A stretch of DNA of 64,000 nt from Sodiomyces alkalinus F11 (GCF_003711515.1 NW_021167079.1:4784677-4848676), one strand, 5' to 3'. Counted from the stretch's first letter, positions 37,400-51,030 are shown. The notes: generated by a model from the letters alone, not told the origin. Made by a program: numbers and translations.

Positions 37400-38000
37400 C
37401 GGTAATATTAGTAGAGTAAGTCGCCACTATAACTTCGGACTCTACCCGCCGGAGCTCCTCGAGGCGAGCTTTTTCACGATATTCGGATTTCTTTAGTTCC
37501 TCGAGATTTACTAAATCCTTCCGCACTATTTCGATACCCTATTTACGTAAACTGCGGCGTATTTTTCTTAGACATAGGAGCCGAGCGAGGGCCTTATCTA
37601 CCTCTTTTTCGAGTTAACGACGGCGAGTAAGTAGGGCCTTTTCCGCCTACTCCTCTTCTTACTTAAGACGGCGAAGCTCCTCGTGGATACGACTAACTAG
37701 GAAGAGGGAGAGAACTATAAGTAAAAGAAGGAGAAGAGATTACGAAACGACTTACTCGATAATATAGGAACTCGGGAAGAATCGTAAGACCGACCGGCGA
37801 GGTAATAAGTAGAATAATAACCGATATCGTTAAGAACGAAATAACTAAAGGACTTATCGAAGTAACGAGTATAAAGAATAACCTCGTAACCCTACTCGGA
37901 GATAAGCGCTAAGACTAGAGAACGATTTTTAGTTAAACGCGACTTCGCCGAAGGAGTTTTCTCTACTCGCGTTATAGTAATTAGAAGTAGGAAATATAGA
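37400..38000 (-). pseudogene. Antisense ORF of gypsy A: Cys-cluster-like motif plus coiled coil, RIP-damaged
   Basis: On the strand opposite to gag-pol, a frame at about 37,784-37,873 shows six tyrosines spaced Y-x2-Y-x6-Y-x8-Y-x2-Y-x6-Y. Each is TAT or TAC, the codons RIP makes from Cys TGT/TGC, so the ancestor probably had two C-x2-C-x6-C clusters. A GTAAGT...TTATAG segment at 37,715-37,755 (41 nt) would splice it in frame to a charged heptad-like region (about 37,690-37,430) rich in Glu, Lys, Arg and Leu, where stops stand at likely Gln codons. It is a remnant, not functional here. The function of the intact protein is unknown. The intron is a candidate only; it is short for this fungus. 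Confidence 0.55.
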
Positions 38001-38084
38001 GGAAGAAAGAAAACTAGGAGGACTTACTAAGATAACGAGAAGGAAAAGGAAACGTTAGGATAACGTTATAAAGGAGGGGGATAA

Positions 38085-38566
38085 TATTACGGCTAAAGAA
38101 TAGGCTATTAAGGAAGCTAACTGTATAATAAAGGGATAATATTATTAGAAGGTATATATATACTATATATACAGGTCACGTGACAGGATAAGGGTTATTC
38201 ACTAAGGCAGCCGTGAATAAAGCAGGATATTCACCTAAAGGGAAGTGAACTCGGCCTTAAGTTCACTCGAGCTATTATGAATAGGGGAGGAGAGTTTACC
38301 TAGGGGAATATAAACAACTAGATATATATACTAGAGTATCCTAGGTCTTACTTCTACTAGAGAATAAGATAGTGTTTAATCTAAGTCTTTATTAGGAACC
38401 TTCTTAAGTATTATAGTGAAGAGGCAGACTTACCTTACGACCGCTTACGAGAAGTTACGAGAGAATTACGTTTAGCTTATAACCTCCTCTTACCTTATAA
38501 ATATAAACTCACGATAATCCTAGCTAGGGATCCTAGACTTAGTGTCTAAGAACCTAGGTCGTAACA
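38085..38566 (+). repeat. Gypsy-A 3' LTR
   Basis: 482 bp, same length as the 5' copy, ending CGTAACA with the terminal CA preserved. The differences seen from the 5' copy are largely C-to-T or G-to-A transitions. Confidence 0.93.
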
Positions 38567-38768
38567 CCTTATTCCTTTACTTAATATAACTAGTAGCCGT
38601 GGATATTAACGTGGCGGAGGCGCGTTATTAATATACTAATCTCTTAATTAACTAATCGAATCGTTTAGTTATTATCGTATAAGATCCTTAATTCCGGATT
38701 ATTAAATTCCACTCCTATACTAAGTAATAGGCGTTATATAAAAATACCCTCTTTTACACCTTATACTA

Positions 38769-39302
38769 TATTACGATAGCTTCCGGTCCTCTATAGTATA
38801 GCGGATGATAGGGGACTAGCGTCGAGGTTTTAGTTTAAAATAAGAATAGGATATTAACTAAAGAGTAGTAACTATCGTTCTTAGTAATCTGGTCGTAGTT
38901 ACGTCGTAAAGACTAGGCGTCTTCTTCACAAGGTAGGTTCAAGCGTAGAACAATAGTCCAGGTAAAGACTTAGATTAATCGATGCCTTATTCTCTAATAG
39001 AAGCAAGGCCTAGAATACTCTAGTATATACATCCACAAGATCACGAACGCCCTGGTGATCCCTTGGCCTAGGATCACACTGGATCACTTCCTTAGCCAAG
39101 TGATCGTTGGTAATCCCAGTGATCCGTCTATACTAGTGTGTTCCTTATACTGGCGCCGGGCGTGCCAGTCTATCTTCCTTGGTTATCCACCACGTGACTT
39201 AACACGTGATATTATCCTGAGTCATCCTCTGGTTGCGTCCTGGTACGTTGCATACCAGTGCATCCCTCGTGCTAGTGCATATTAGGCCTATTGGCCGTAA
39301 CA
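38769..39302 (-). repeat. Solo LTR of a third gypsy-like family
   Basis: 534 bp, on the minus strand starting TGTTACGG and ending CGTAATA, flanked by TACTA on both sides (38,764-38,768 and 39,303-39,307). It splits the copia RNase H frame, which reads on when LTR and one TSD are removed. Its last third resembles the gypsy-A LTR but is not the same family. The centre (about 38,930-39,290) is GC-richer and much less RIP-mutated than its surroundings. A full-length partner is absent from the window. Confidence 0.85.
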
Positions 39303-42300
39303 TACTAATGCTAATAGCTCTGCTTCCGCTATTAACGTTATAACTATATCCTGCTTATTAGCGCGCCACGCGATTATACCGCTAAATAAGCGTATCACGT
39401 ACGCTTGACTACTCTTTCGATTAAGGGTATTATCGGTAAATAAGGCGTTAGTATAGATTTCGATAGTATCGCTACCCCCTAGTTCTAACATAAACGATTA
39501 GCTATTAATTAGATAAAGGATTAGATAATCGGCGGCCTTATAGTAAATAGGCCCTGGATTAATATTAAAGCGGTATAGCCTGGATACTATAAACGCGATA
39601 TTAGGCCGCGACATCATTACTACGTATAGTATAGATCCTATCTTCCGTTAATAGCTTTTAACGTCCGTCGAGGTCCTTAAATAGGGTAGTAGTTCTGCGA
39701 TCTTAATTAGGTGTATTAGGCGATAATTACTACTATACTTACTATTATTATTTAGCTTTAATAAGCGTTCTAACTTAGTAATATAATCGCGTTATAATAG
39801 CTAGATTTTACGGGTAACGCGGTCGCGAATAACCTTAATAATAAGGAACTATTATAGAGGATCACTACCTTATAGGTTATAGTAGTGTTATAGGTTATTA
39901 ATAGCCTGGTCTATCTACGGCTTATATTATTCCTTATAAGTAATAATAATATCGTTAACGTAGAAGAATAGGATTAAACCGCGGCGTAGAAAATAATATA
40001 GTTCTTACGGTACTATCTAGAAGCCGTCCGCTAAAAGGATAGCCAAAAACTGCTTTTACTAAAGTAATAAAAACTCCTTAAGTCTATATAACGTCTTTTT
40101 CAGGTATAAATAACTCCTAGGGGCTACAAAGCCTAGCGGCGGGTATATAAAGATATCGTGGGGGAGGGGCGCGTGTATAAACGCGTTTATAACGTCGAAT
40201 TATAATAGCATAAGGTTAAATCGGGCGGCGATAACTATTAACGCGCCGAATAACCGTCCTGCTAACGTTACTACGTATATCTCCTCGAGCGAGGATTAAT
40301 ACTACTAATCTCCTCGTACTATAAGCCTTTCCTTATATTTATATAGAAACCTATACTTATCGAATTTATATATTATCACCTATATCGAGTTAAGAACCTG
40401 ATATCTATCTACTACAGACGCTAGCACCTATATCTATAACCCTATCTTCTTATAGCTCCGCAGGTAGTCTTCTTATACCTATCGGAATAGGTGGCCGTAG
40501 GGGTGCGAGGGTATATCGCGAGGGTTCTTCGGAGGAGGAGGGAGGTCTTTACGGTGGATCTTTACGGCCGCCGGGGTAACTGCCGGAGTAACCGCCGGAG
40601 TAACCGCCGGAGTTATATTTCCCGATATAGCCTCCCGGGTTATACTTCCGGTAGCTACTACCGGAGATATAGATTTGCAGGGTATTATTAAACACCGCTA
40701 TAATGCTACAGGCGTAGACCTTTTTAACCGTAATTTAGTTAGCAGAGTCCTATTTAATATATATATATTAGGGGCGTAGCGGCTAGCGTTAAACGTAGTA
40801 ACCTAATAGTCTCTTTTCTAGCTATCTCCTTACCTAAGCAGTCGCGTTCCCCTATCTATAGGAAGCCTTATAGCTATAACTATAGGGGTATCGTAGCATC
40901 GTATTCCTCTATCTATAAGGAACTCTACGGCCGTAACCGTAAAGAATTCACAATTTCCTAATATCACGGCTACTATTGGCGCTATAACCGATAGCGGGGT
41001 TATTAGTAGAGTAGGAGGTAGTGGATTGGGCGAATATAAACGGTAATCAGGCGCTATACCGGCTAAACTATATAGTTTATAACCTAAATCTTATCCTAAT
41101 TAACTCGAGATAGCCTCCTTTACCCCTTTATGGCCGGGTATTATGGACTATAACCTTAACTGCAAAGCCGTCGAGGAAAGGGATCCGGGGGGAAGCTCCC
41201 CCGGCAAAGGGTTAAGTTTAAAATAAGCAGTTATATAAGGGAGGGGGTCCTTAGCTTATACGTCTATAAACGGCCGTGAATCTCTAGCCCTCTCCTACTC
41301 CATCTAACTAATCAGGTCTTCTAGTTACTCCTTAGTTAATTAACAGAGGTCGTCCTTAAAGGTAGCGATATAGCCGTTAAAGAAGGCGCGTTTATTAAAA
41401 TCTATATCGCGCGTTCGAATAACGCGGTTATAGCGGTATAGGCTAGGCACCTAGATACGGAAGATATTAGTAGAGTCGTAGCGGATAAGGTAGCCGATAT
41501 AGGCGCGGGGAGTAATACGATTTAATAGCTTATTAGGGCCCTTTTAGGCGTCCTTTATTATCGCGTACGCCTTATATCCCTAGGCTTAAAGATATAATAA
41601 AATCGGCTTCCTTCTAAAAAGGACCTCGTATAGCGTTTTCTAATCCTTATTTATACTGCCTTCGTGGCGTCCGGTTATAGACGTATATAGCCGTGGGAAT
41701 AGCCTTAGGCTATATAAACGGCGGTAGTTTTACGTGGATATTTATCGTATAACCCTTCGAAATAACCACGGTAATAGCGTATTCGGTACCCCCGTTCTAC
41801 GTTTAAGTGTTAGCAGCAGATACCTCTAAAAGGATACCCTTATTACGCAGGAATTAGGTGATATCGTGGGCTTAAGTTAGCTTATTATTAGATTCAAAAA
41901 CGCGCACCTTATAGCCTAATTAGCGGTCCACCTAGGCGAGGAATTCCTTAATTATTACGAGGATATCCATTACTAGCTTGCTCTTTATAACGTAGGTGGC
42001 CGTAAAACCACTATAACGGTCGGTAAAAAATATAAACCGCGAGTCCCTGTTAGATATTCGGTTAAAATCCGAAAAATTAATCGCCTACCGCTCCCCTATA
42101 TAGGTAGGTACGGTGCGAGGGCACCTACTAATATACCGTTTAATCTTTATAAGCTCGTAGGCCTTATAGTCGATAGTTATTAGTCCTTTTATTTTAACCC
42201 CCTACGTCTACTCTTCTAGGTGCCTAAGTGGTTTAGGGCTAGCGTGCCCTAGCCGCAGATACTATAAGATACCCTCCGCCGTGCTTAGATACCGTATCGT

Positions 42301-43178
42301 CGATTTATGGACGGCTATTCGGGTAGTAGAAGAAGAAAAGCCTGGAAAAGTAGCCGCAGATTTATTAGAGGGCACGTATTTAATAACGGTTTAATCGAAA
42401 TGGTGACTTAGCTAGTATAATATAGATTTATCGGAACGCGGAATACAGTTATTAGGTAGCTTTTAATTCTACTAGTATCCTCGTAGTTATAATCGTTAGT
42501 TTAAGATTAAATTATAGGCAAAATCTTCGTAGTATATAACGTTTAATAGTCTAAAATTAAGGCCTCCTATTAGTCTATTTAATCTCACGGTCACGTTCCC
42601 GTAACCTTTAATAGGCAGGGATAAACTACCGGCTACTATATATCCCCTCGCGTGGCGGGTATAAAATCAGAAAAACGGGAAAAATCGTTAAAGATATAAA
42701 TAATAGCGCCGGAATTAAGGATAGTAGAGGCTCGAAGAGGGTAATTAGTAGTAGTGCCCGCCGTAAAGCTAGCTACGTGGGAGATACCGCTACGGACGCT
42801 ACTATAGTTAAGTCACGCCTTTTTAAGCTATACAGAATCCCGGCCCGTGTCCTTCTTTAACTTTTTTACGGCGCGTAGTTCTTCCACTTCCGCCCGTATA
42901 GTAGGGTCGTATTTAAGGATCCGGTTAACGGTTGTTTTAGTGTTTTTGTAGGGCGTTTAGCCGTCGAACGCTATCTCCGAAAAGATATAGTAATAGGCGT
43001 TAATATTGTGATACGGCGTAGTATATACTCGATAGGGTTCCCTTTATCGGAGGGCAGATTAACGTCTTTTAGAAGAAGAACGGTTAGTTAAAGTAGTAGA
43101 AGGTATAGCTATAGATACTGCGGTAGTAGGATTCTTAGCTTTATTCTTCCCACGGCCGCCCTTTTTACGGGGCTTAGC

Positions 43179-43554
43179 TGTCAGGTGCCTGCAGCAGTGG
43201 TCATAATAGGTCCCTAAGAATAAACCTATAGGGGTCCAGGTATACCCCGTCTAAGACCCCTCGAGGCATAAACAAAGCAAGTTATTATATAGTAAACAGA
43301 ATAGTTCCTTAAAGCAAATAAGGCAGCCCTCGAGGAAGCCAATAAGGCAGCCCTCGAGGAAGCAAATAAGCAGTCCTCGAGGAGTAGAGCGTAGCCTTAA
43401 GGAGCGAGGGAGCCTCCCCTTTAAAGGGGAGGCCAGCGATTAATCTAACTCTTTAGCTATACCTATATTCTAACCCTATTATAATCCTATTATAATTACA
43501 CCTGGTTCCTTACTTAACCCTACCTTTTCACTCTTTACGACTACCTATTTAACA
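43179..43554 (+). repeat. Gypsy-B 5' LTR
   Basis: 376 bp with TGTCAGG...TTTAACA ends. It contains two or three short direct repeats of the type AAATAAGGCAGCCCTCGAGGAAGC. More RIP-mutated than the 3' copy. Confidence 0.92.
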
Positions 43555-46500
43555 TTTTAATCGCTCTACCCTTTAAGGGCGCGAAGACCGTTAAGGAGAG
43601 TCACTAAGATATCTAACTATCACGAAATAAACGATCCTACCTTCGATATTAATAAGGCTACTAGTTAGTTCGAATAGTAGCTCCGCGATAGCGAGACCGC
43701 TTTTATAGAAAACGCCTATAACCCCGCCGATAAGGAATATAATAGGAACACGCCGGGAACTAACACTATACTAGCACCTATCCCTACGTCTACCACCGCT
43801 TCTATCCCTATCGCTAATACTACCTCTACTACTACCTTTACCCCTATCACCGTCCCCGCTTCTCCTATAACCATAATGGGATAGGCGTATAACTCTAATC
43901 TGCCCCCGTATATAGACGTTAACCTAGCTATACTAACGGATAAATAACTAGACGAACGCGTTAAATAGATAAAGGCGTAGAACTATTGTAAGCGTAAGCT
44001 CGCTTATCTCGCTAAGCTAGAGGCGGATACTACTACCGTCGCTACCGCCGCTATTAATCCCACTATTAACCCTAACCTAGTTAATACTACTATCTACTAT
44101 CGTATAGCTAAGCCTTAGCGCCGTATTATTATAACCCTAATAGGATCCTAGTATACCTATAATATATCCACGACGTCTTCTATACACGGATCCGCCACCT
44201 AGGCTAAGTTTAATTTCCCCCTGCCTAAGTAGGATAGTATATCCTAGGCTAAGTATCGCACGTTTATCTAGGAGACGAATTAGCGGTTTAACCCAAATTC
44301 CTAGTCCTTCCCGACGGACGCTACGAAAAACTACTTTATTATATCGTGCCTCCCCTATCACCTTAAGGAACGCTAGCAGGCTAAACTACGATATAAGTAT
44401 GATAGCGACTCTAATAGGGTTAGCTAGGCTACCCTATAAGCCTAGCTATCCCGCTAGGTTAATAATAATAATACCCGCCTATAGGAGATAGCGGTATAGA
44501 TCCAGAGCGAGTCTATTTCCTCCTAAAAAGAAAGGGAATCTTACGCTAAATTTATATAACGGTGGGAAGCCCTAGAATCGGAACTACCGGGCGAGCTCCT
44601 AGACTAATAGAGGATTTAGATAGTACTAATAAGAGTCCTCCCACCTATTCGGGACTATATAGTATCTATAGGGGTCCCTAAGGACTACTAAGACCTAGCC
44701 CTAGCCTATTATAGGGCTAAGGCCTTAACCGTTACTAACGGACTAGCCGGTGCTCGGATAAACTTTTAGTCCGCTACCTAATAACGCCGCCACCGCTTAT
44801 ATATCCCTAGCCCTCCTTATACCCCTGCTTCTACCCCTATTTCTATATCTACCCCTATGTCTATACTAGCCTTTACGCCTAGCTACCCTATACGCCCTAG
44901 ACCGTTATCGTACCTTAACTCTATTACTTACTATAATTATAACTAAAAGGAGTATTACGCCACTATATACCCTAGCCCCCGTGCTAAACGGCGCTCGAAT
45001 AATAGTAACCTAAATACCTAACTAGTATCCACCTCTCGTCCTATAGTCGGCCGTGTCACGGGCGAGGTGCCCTAAGAATAACACCTATCTCGAGTAACCC
45101 CCTTTACTACTATTATACTGGTAGAGGCACGTGTATCCCTTCGTCGAGGTAGGGAATGGGTGTAGACGTCGGCTCTCCTTAACGGAGGCGCCGATATTAA
45201 CGTTTAGATCGGTCCCTCCTAGGACCTAGTTAGGTTTCTAAAGGGTCCCCGGTCCCGGTATCCTGGATTACGGAAGGACACACGAAGGCTACTACTCTTA
45301 GGTCCCTTTATAGGATTATCACCACCACCGACTACTAGGGTCGGAAAAGAGTATAGCGCACCGAGTTCCACGTTATACAGCTTAATCCCTAGGGCGCCCG
45401 TATAATCCTAGGAAGACTATAGCTTATAGCCGTTAACCCTAATATTAATTAGTAGTGTAGTATATAGACCTATCTCTTAACCTACGCAGAGCTTAGTATA
45501 GTTATATTACCGAGAGAACTATATAGGGTAATTAAATAAGCTAAGTCTATCCTTACTCTAACCTATATAGGTTCTATGCAGGGCCTATATATCGGCCACG
45601 TCGGCCTAGCAGAAAACCCTTTCGTGGGATATAAAGATAAATTCTTAGAGGCCGGGGAACCCCATACGCTACCGGAATAATACTAAGACTTCGCTAATAT
45701 TTTTAACGTCGAAAACGCCGGATAGCTACTAATGCACTAGTAGCAAGACCACGCTATTAAGATCGAGGAAGGGAAGAAGCCTCCTTACGGTCCTATTTAT
45801 CCCCTCGCCGCTTAGGAATGGGAAGTGCTGCGTTAATACCTATAGGACACCGTTATAAAGAGATAGATTAGACTATCTACTAGCCCGGGCGGCGCCTCTA
45901 TTCTATTTATTCCTAAGAAGGGTGGTAAGCTACGTCTTTATATTAATTATAGGGGGCTAAATAAGGCGACTATTAAAGATCGTACCCTATTACCCTTTAT
46001 TCACGAAATGTTAGATCGGCTATTATTAGCGTAGTACTATACTAAGCTAGATCTTAAGGATATATACTATCGGTTACGGATTCGGGAAGGCGACGAGTAG
46101 AAGATAGCGTTCCGGATAAAATACGGCCACTACGAGTACCTTATTATACTATTCGGGTTAACTAACGCCCCCGCGAGCTTCTAACGGTATATTAACTAGG
46201 CACTAACAGGCCTTATTAACACTATTCACGTCGTGTACCTCGATAATATCCTTATCTATAGTAAAGACTTAGCTACCCACCGCGTGTATATCCGCGAGGT
46301 CCTAACTAGGCTTAGGCAGTAGTCCCTATATACTAACCCCGATAAGTATAAGTTTAAGACTAAAGACGTGGAATTCCTCGGGTTTATCTATAGTCTAGAT
46401 AGGGTACGTATAGACCTATCCCGCGTTAAGGCTATCCGCGACTAGGAACTCCCTAATAGTGTTAAGAAGATACAGGTCTTCCTAGGTTTTACGGAGTTTT

Positions 46501-49399
46501 ACAGACGTTTTATTCGGAACTACTCTAAGGTAGCCGCCCCTCTTATAGACTATCTTAGAGGGGCCTATACTAAAGGCTATACTAGCGGCCCTACTAGGGG
46601 CTATACTAAGGTCCTTATACTATCCCCGTAGGCCTAGTCTACGTTCAAGGAAATAAAGCTACTATTTTAGAAAACGCCTATACTACGGTATTTTAACCCC
46701 GCTCTACTAATACGTATTAAGCCCGACGCTTCTGCTTTTATAATTAGGGCCGTTATTGGTTAGCTTAAGGATAGGCTTTAGAGACCTGTTACGTTTATAT
46801 CTTATAAGCTCCGCGGCGCTAAGCTTAATTACAGTATACCCGATTCTAAGCTTATAGCTATTATTAAGTCTTTTCGGACTTAGCGGCACTACGTGGCCTA
46901 TAGTTAGAGCCCTATAGTAGTCCTAATAGACCACCTAAACTATCGCTACCTACTAAATAAGCCGAAGCTTAAGGGGCAGCACGCGTGGTGGCTTAAGGAG
47001 CTCGCCCCGTTTCATTTTAAGATTCGGTACCGTCTAGGGACGTTAAACCCCGCGGATAGGTTATTAAGAAAGCCCTAATATACGCCCTATAAGCGTGCCC
47101 TGGTTACTAACCGGGCTAAGGCGGTAGAGTCTTTTTCGAAGCGTTTTATAGTAGGGCACGTAAGGAACCAGTATATTTCCCGTACTACCCTCGGTTCTAT
47201 TCCCGCTCCTCCCGTCTTACTGGAAAAGGTGGTTAAGATATAAGCGGATAATCCTTTTTCTATCTTAGAGTCCTTCTTAAGGCGTTCTGTTTTAGGCTAT
47301 ACCGGGGACTAGCGTGGTTCCCGTAATAACCCCGATTATAATTTTCCCGCTCCTCCTACCTTAGTGGTTAAGATATAAGCGGATAACCTTTCTTTAGAGC
47401 CCGCCCCTCCTATTTTAGTAGTAAAGATATAAGCGAATAATATTTCTTTGAAGCGTTCTGCCTTAGGCCTATATAGGACCTAGGATAGTACCCGCGCCAT
47501 TCCCGCTCCTCCTATCTTATCGGAAAAGGTGGTTAAAACGTAAGCGGATAATCTTTTTATGGAGCCTATATCGAGGTAGTTTATTTTAGGCCTTATCGGG
47601 AACTAGGGTGGTTCCCGTACTACCCCCGATCGTGTTCCTGCTCTTAATTCCCCTACCTTACTAAAAGAGGTAGTAAAGGCGTAAGCGGATAACCCTTTTT
47701 ACACTAGATAGCGTAAGGCCCACGGTAACAATACCACGTACGGATACTAGTCTAGGAGTAGTAGTATCCTTTGTTTTAAGAATCGCGTTTTTATACTAGA
47801 CTACTCTGGCCTCCGTTAAAAGGTCCTGTAGTATTTCTATAATAGACCTAGCGTATGTTATTATAGGGTTATAAGAACTATTAAGAGGATTTCGGATTTT
47901 TACTTCTAGGATTATCTCCCGCGGGATATATATTAGTTTATACCCACCTACGGCGTGTATTAACGCACTAAGCCGCGGTACTATAAGCTATATAGCGAAC
48001 TAGCGAGTCTTCTAGTACCTTAGCGCCCTTTTATAGAGATATCTATTAACTTTATCACGGGCTTACCGCCGGTTTATAGCGCGACTATAGACAGGAAAAG
48101 GGATACTATCCTTATAGTAGTATACCGCCTAACGAAATACTTTATCTATATCCCTATAAGTAGTGCCCTAATGGTGGAAGGACTCGCTAAGTCCCTATAG
48201 TATTACGTTTTCCGCACTTTTAGTTTACTTAACGGTATTATATCTAATAGCGGTGTGTTATTTACGAGTCGTTTTTAGGCGACTTTATATCGCTGCCTTA
48301 GCACTATATAACGCCTATCTATAGCGTAGCACCCGTAGACGGATAAATAGACGGAGCGATAGAATCAGAACCTCGAGCACTATCTACGTGTATTCTGCTT
48401 ATAGGAATAGAATAACTAGGTCGACCGACTACCGTTAGCGGAGTTTACCTATAATATAGCGTGGCACTCTACGATACATTATACCCTATCCGATACCCTA
48501 ATAGGCTATAACCCCTAAGACCTTAACGAAGTATAGCTCCCGAGGGTAGGCGAGGTCCGCGCCGCTAAGGCAGAGCGCCATGCGGAGTACCTTATAGCCT
48601 AGCATTAATCTATCTCGGACCTTATTAAGAAAGTATAGGTCTCCTACGAATAGTACTATAATAACGGGCGTGCCTAACGGAGGTTTAAAGTAGACGAATA
48701 TATCCTGCTATCGATAAAGAATATCCGATAGAATAGGCCGTCGAAAAAGCTTAGCGATAAGTTTATCGGCCTGTATAAGGTTACTAAGATTATCGGCACG
48801 TATAGCCTAGCCTACTAATTAGACCTCCTCAAGGGTATAAGGATTTATAATATCTTCCCGGTTTTCCTGCTAGAACTATAGAGGTCCTGCGATAGGTTAT
48901 AGCCGGAGCCACCCGAGGTCGACGTTGAACCGGACTCGGATAAGTACGAGGTTAAAAGCTATCTTTACCCACCGATATTAGGGTAAGCGACGTTAATACC
49001 TTATTAAATAGGCAGGGTATAGCGATAAGGAGAATACTTAGGAGCTAAAACGGAATGTCCCCGATAAACTCGTTAACGCCTACTTTAAAGCGAGGCTAAT
49101 AGGGGACTATATAGGTTCCTATAATATTTCTACAAGAACTAAACGGGTTCGTATACTATTCCCCTAATAGATATAACGTAAGGACGTTTTTCCCTCCTTA
49201 CGGATAATAAGACTTACTAGGAATTAACTAGGTTTATACACTATCCCCGTATCGGCTATATTAACCTAAAAACCCCTTTAGTGGGTCGTGGAGATAAATT
49301 CTTAGGCAGGGACCCCCCCTTAATCCAGATAAGGACTATATAGGCACTATCACCTCTCCTCTTATTTTCTTCTGTTTAAGCGTTCTGGCCTTAACCTCC

Positions 49400-51030
49400 T
49401 GCTTTCTTCCTTTAGAGCGTTCTACTTTTAACCTCTATTCTCCCTTTTTTAAGCGTTCTGCTTCCGACCTCTATTCCTTTTCGGGCATAACGCCCTTAAC
49501 CCCGTTCTTATTCCTTTAGCATAATAACTTATCGCCCTTAAAGTCTATTTTCCTCTACGATTCCCTTAATTAACCGTTATAATAGAGACACGATTATATT
49601 ATAATAGAAGCATAGTTAGGACTATTAGGGTTACGATAGGAATACCCTAAAGCTAGTTAGAAGAAAAAAAAAAAAGGAAAAACCTAACCCGAAGGCTAGT
49701 AAAAAACCTAAAAAGAAAATTACCGTTTCCTCTATATATACCTATTACGCCCCCGAAAGGACGTCCTTAAACCCTACTAACTCGTTATCTAGAGGTGTAG
49801 GCTCGCGCCCGACCCCCTCGCTATTATCCTCTATATATACCTAGCTCTACCCCGCGGTAGTAGCTATCACCCCCTCTTACCTACTACCCGCGGATAGCGT
49901 TAAAGGCCGAAAAGACAGAGGCGTTTTCGCCTTCTACTTCTTCTTCTTCTTCCCTGATAAAGGAGTTAGGGGCGTTAGAGCCTTCTTTCCCTTACCCTTC
50001 TTCACTAACGAGGTCGGTACTATATCGTTATTATCGGGCACGTTATAAGGATCCGGGGGACTCTAAGAACCTTACGGCATAAAGCCTTAAGGTTACGTAG
50101 GACTACTATTACTAAATATATCGTTACCTATAAAGATAACCCCCGCGGGGGCTAAGGTAGACCCTAAGGGTATAGGTATATTACCTTCTATAGCCTAAGC
50201 CTAGGCTAGGTTAAGGGTAGCTATCTACTCGAAAGTAGTAGCCGTACGTTCCTAGGCTATAAGGTCGCGCTAGTATAATGCTAGGCGTTACTACTCGATA
50301 TCGAGCCGCTACTACTTAACGGTAAGCCGCTGCTATTATAACCCGATAAATTACTTAAGGAGCGACTCTATACTATTAAGCCTCTTATAGATATCTTCCG
50401 CCGTTTTCTAGCAGGCGTCGGTAACCTCCTTAGCCTAACGCCGAGTAGCTATAGCTTCCTTGGTAGACGACCGGTTAACCTTTAGCGTCGCTTAACCTAA
50501 AGCCTCTCTAAGGATAACCTAGTATCGAACTGCTATAGCCTAATACTATAAAAGGATTAGTAAGGGTACTATATATAGTTAATAACAGGACGTAGCTAAT
50601 ACTTACGCGACGACTCTCGTTTGGCCACCTTTTTCGATAGCGATAACTAAAACCTTCTATAGCTACTCGGTAGCGTTCTTACCGGTAATAGGAAGCTATT
50701 ATACGTGTTAGACTAATAGGACCACGGAGTAATCCACGAAAGGAGGGGCTATAAGGATTAAGTGGTGATAAAGATATATAACTTACTACGCGGCATTTTA
50801 GGCTATTATGCTTAGAGTAGTAGTAATATTTATTAGTACGCCGACCGTTATCGGTATATCGGTAAGTCACGGCCTTAATAGTATACGTCTTCTCTTTAAA
50901 GTTAATCGTTACTAACTTACCCGTATAACGTATATAGGGGGCCCTTAGATCCCCGCCTATACCGATATCCACTACCTTTTAGCGGGGAGCGACCGATAGT
51001 ATAGTAGTCGACGTTAAAGGCGTAGCCGTA
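49400..51030 (-). pseudogene. Antisense ORF of gypsy B: Cys/His-rich-like part plus coiled coil, RIP-damaged
   Basis: Opposite to gag-pol, between integrase and the 3' LTR. The upstream part (open at 50,972-50,679) includes TNKYYYYSKHNSLKC, where tyrosines encoded by TAT/TAC probably replace cysteines. Further down (about 50,470-50,220) is a charged heptad-like stretch whose stop codons are all TAG or TAA, as expected from RIP of CAG or CAA. The order, a putative zinc-binding part followed by a coiled coil on the antisense strand, parallels gypsy A. The product is unknown, and both ends are uncertain. Confidence 0.5.

Larger units (their letters stand above)
31434..38566 (+). mobile_element. 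Ty3/gypsy chromovirus A, RIP-mutated
   Basis: 7,133 bp with two 482-bp LTRs and a perfect 5-bp TSD CCTTA (31,429-31,433 and 38,567-38,571). On the plus strand: Gag (about 32,040-33,000) with a damaged zinc knuckle near 32,850-32,907; protease IDSG near 34,105; RT about 34,690-35,280; RNase H about 35,560-36,000; integrase about 36,080-37,100; chromodomain-like segment about 37,200-37,340. RT before integrase plus a chromodomain marks a chromovirus. Every frame is riddled with TAA/TAG at former Gln/Trp codons. A purine tract (38,070-38,080) precedes the right LTR. An antisense gene remnant lies between integrase and that LTR. Confidence 0.93.

Noticed and set aside
40491..40691. Plus-strand frame with an Arg/Ser/Asn repeat inside the nest
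   Set aside because: It is the reverse of a low-complexity repeat (CCGGAGTAACCG units) in the copia integrase-RT linker and has no independent support.
43330..43380. Short direct repeats in the gypsy-B LTR as a possible CRISPR-like array
   Set aside because: They are a few degenerate copies within an LTR of a eukaryotic retrotransposon, without regular spacers.
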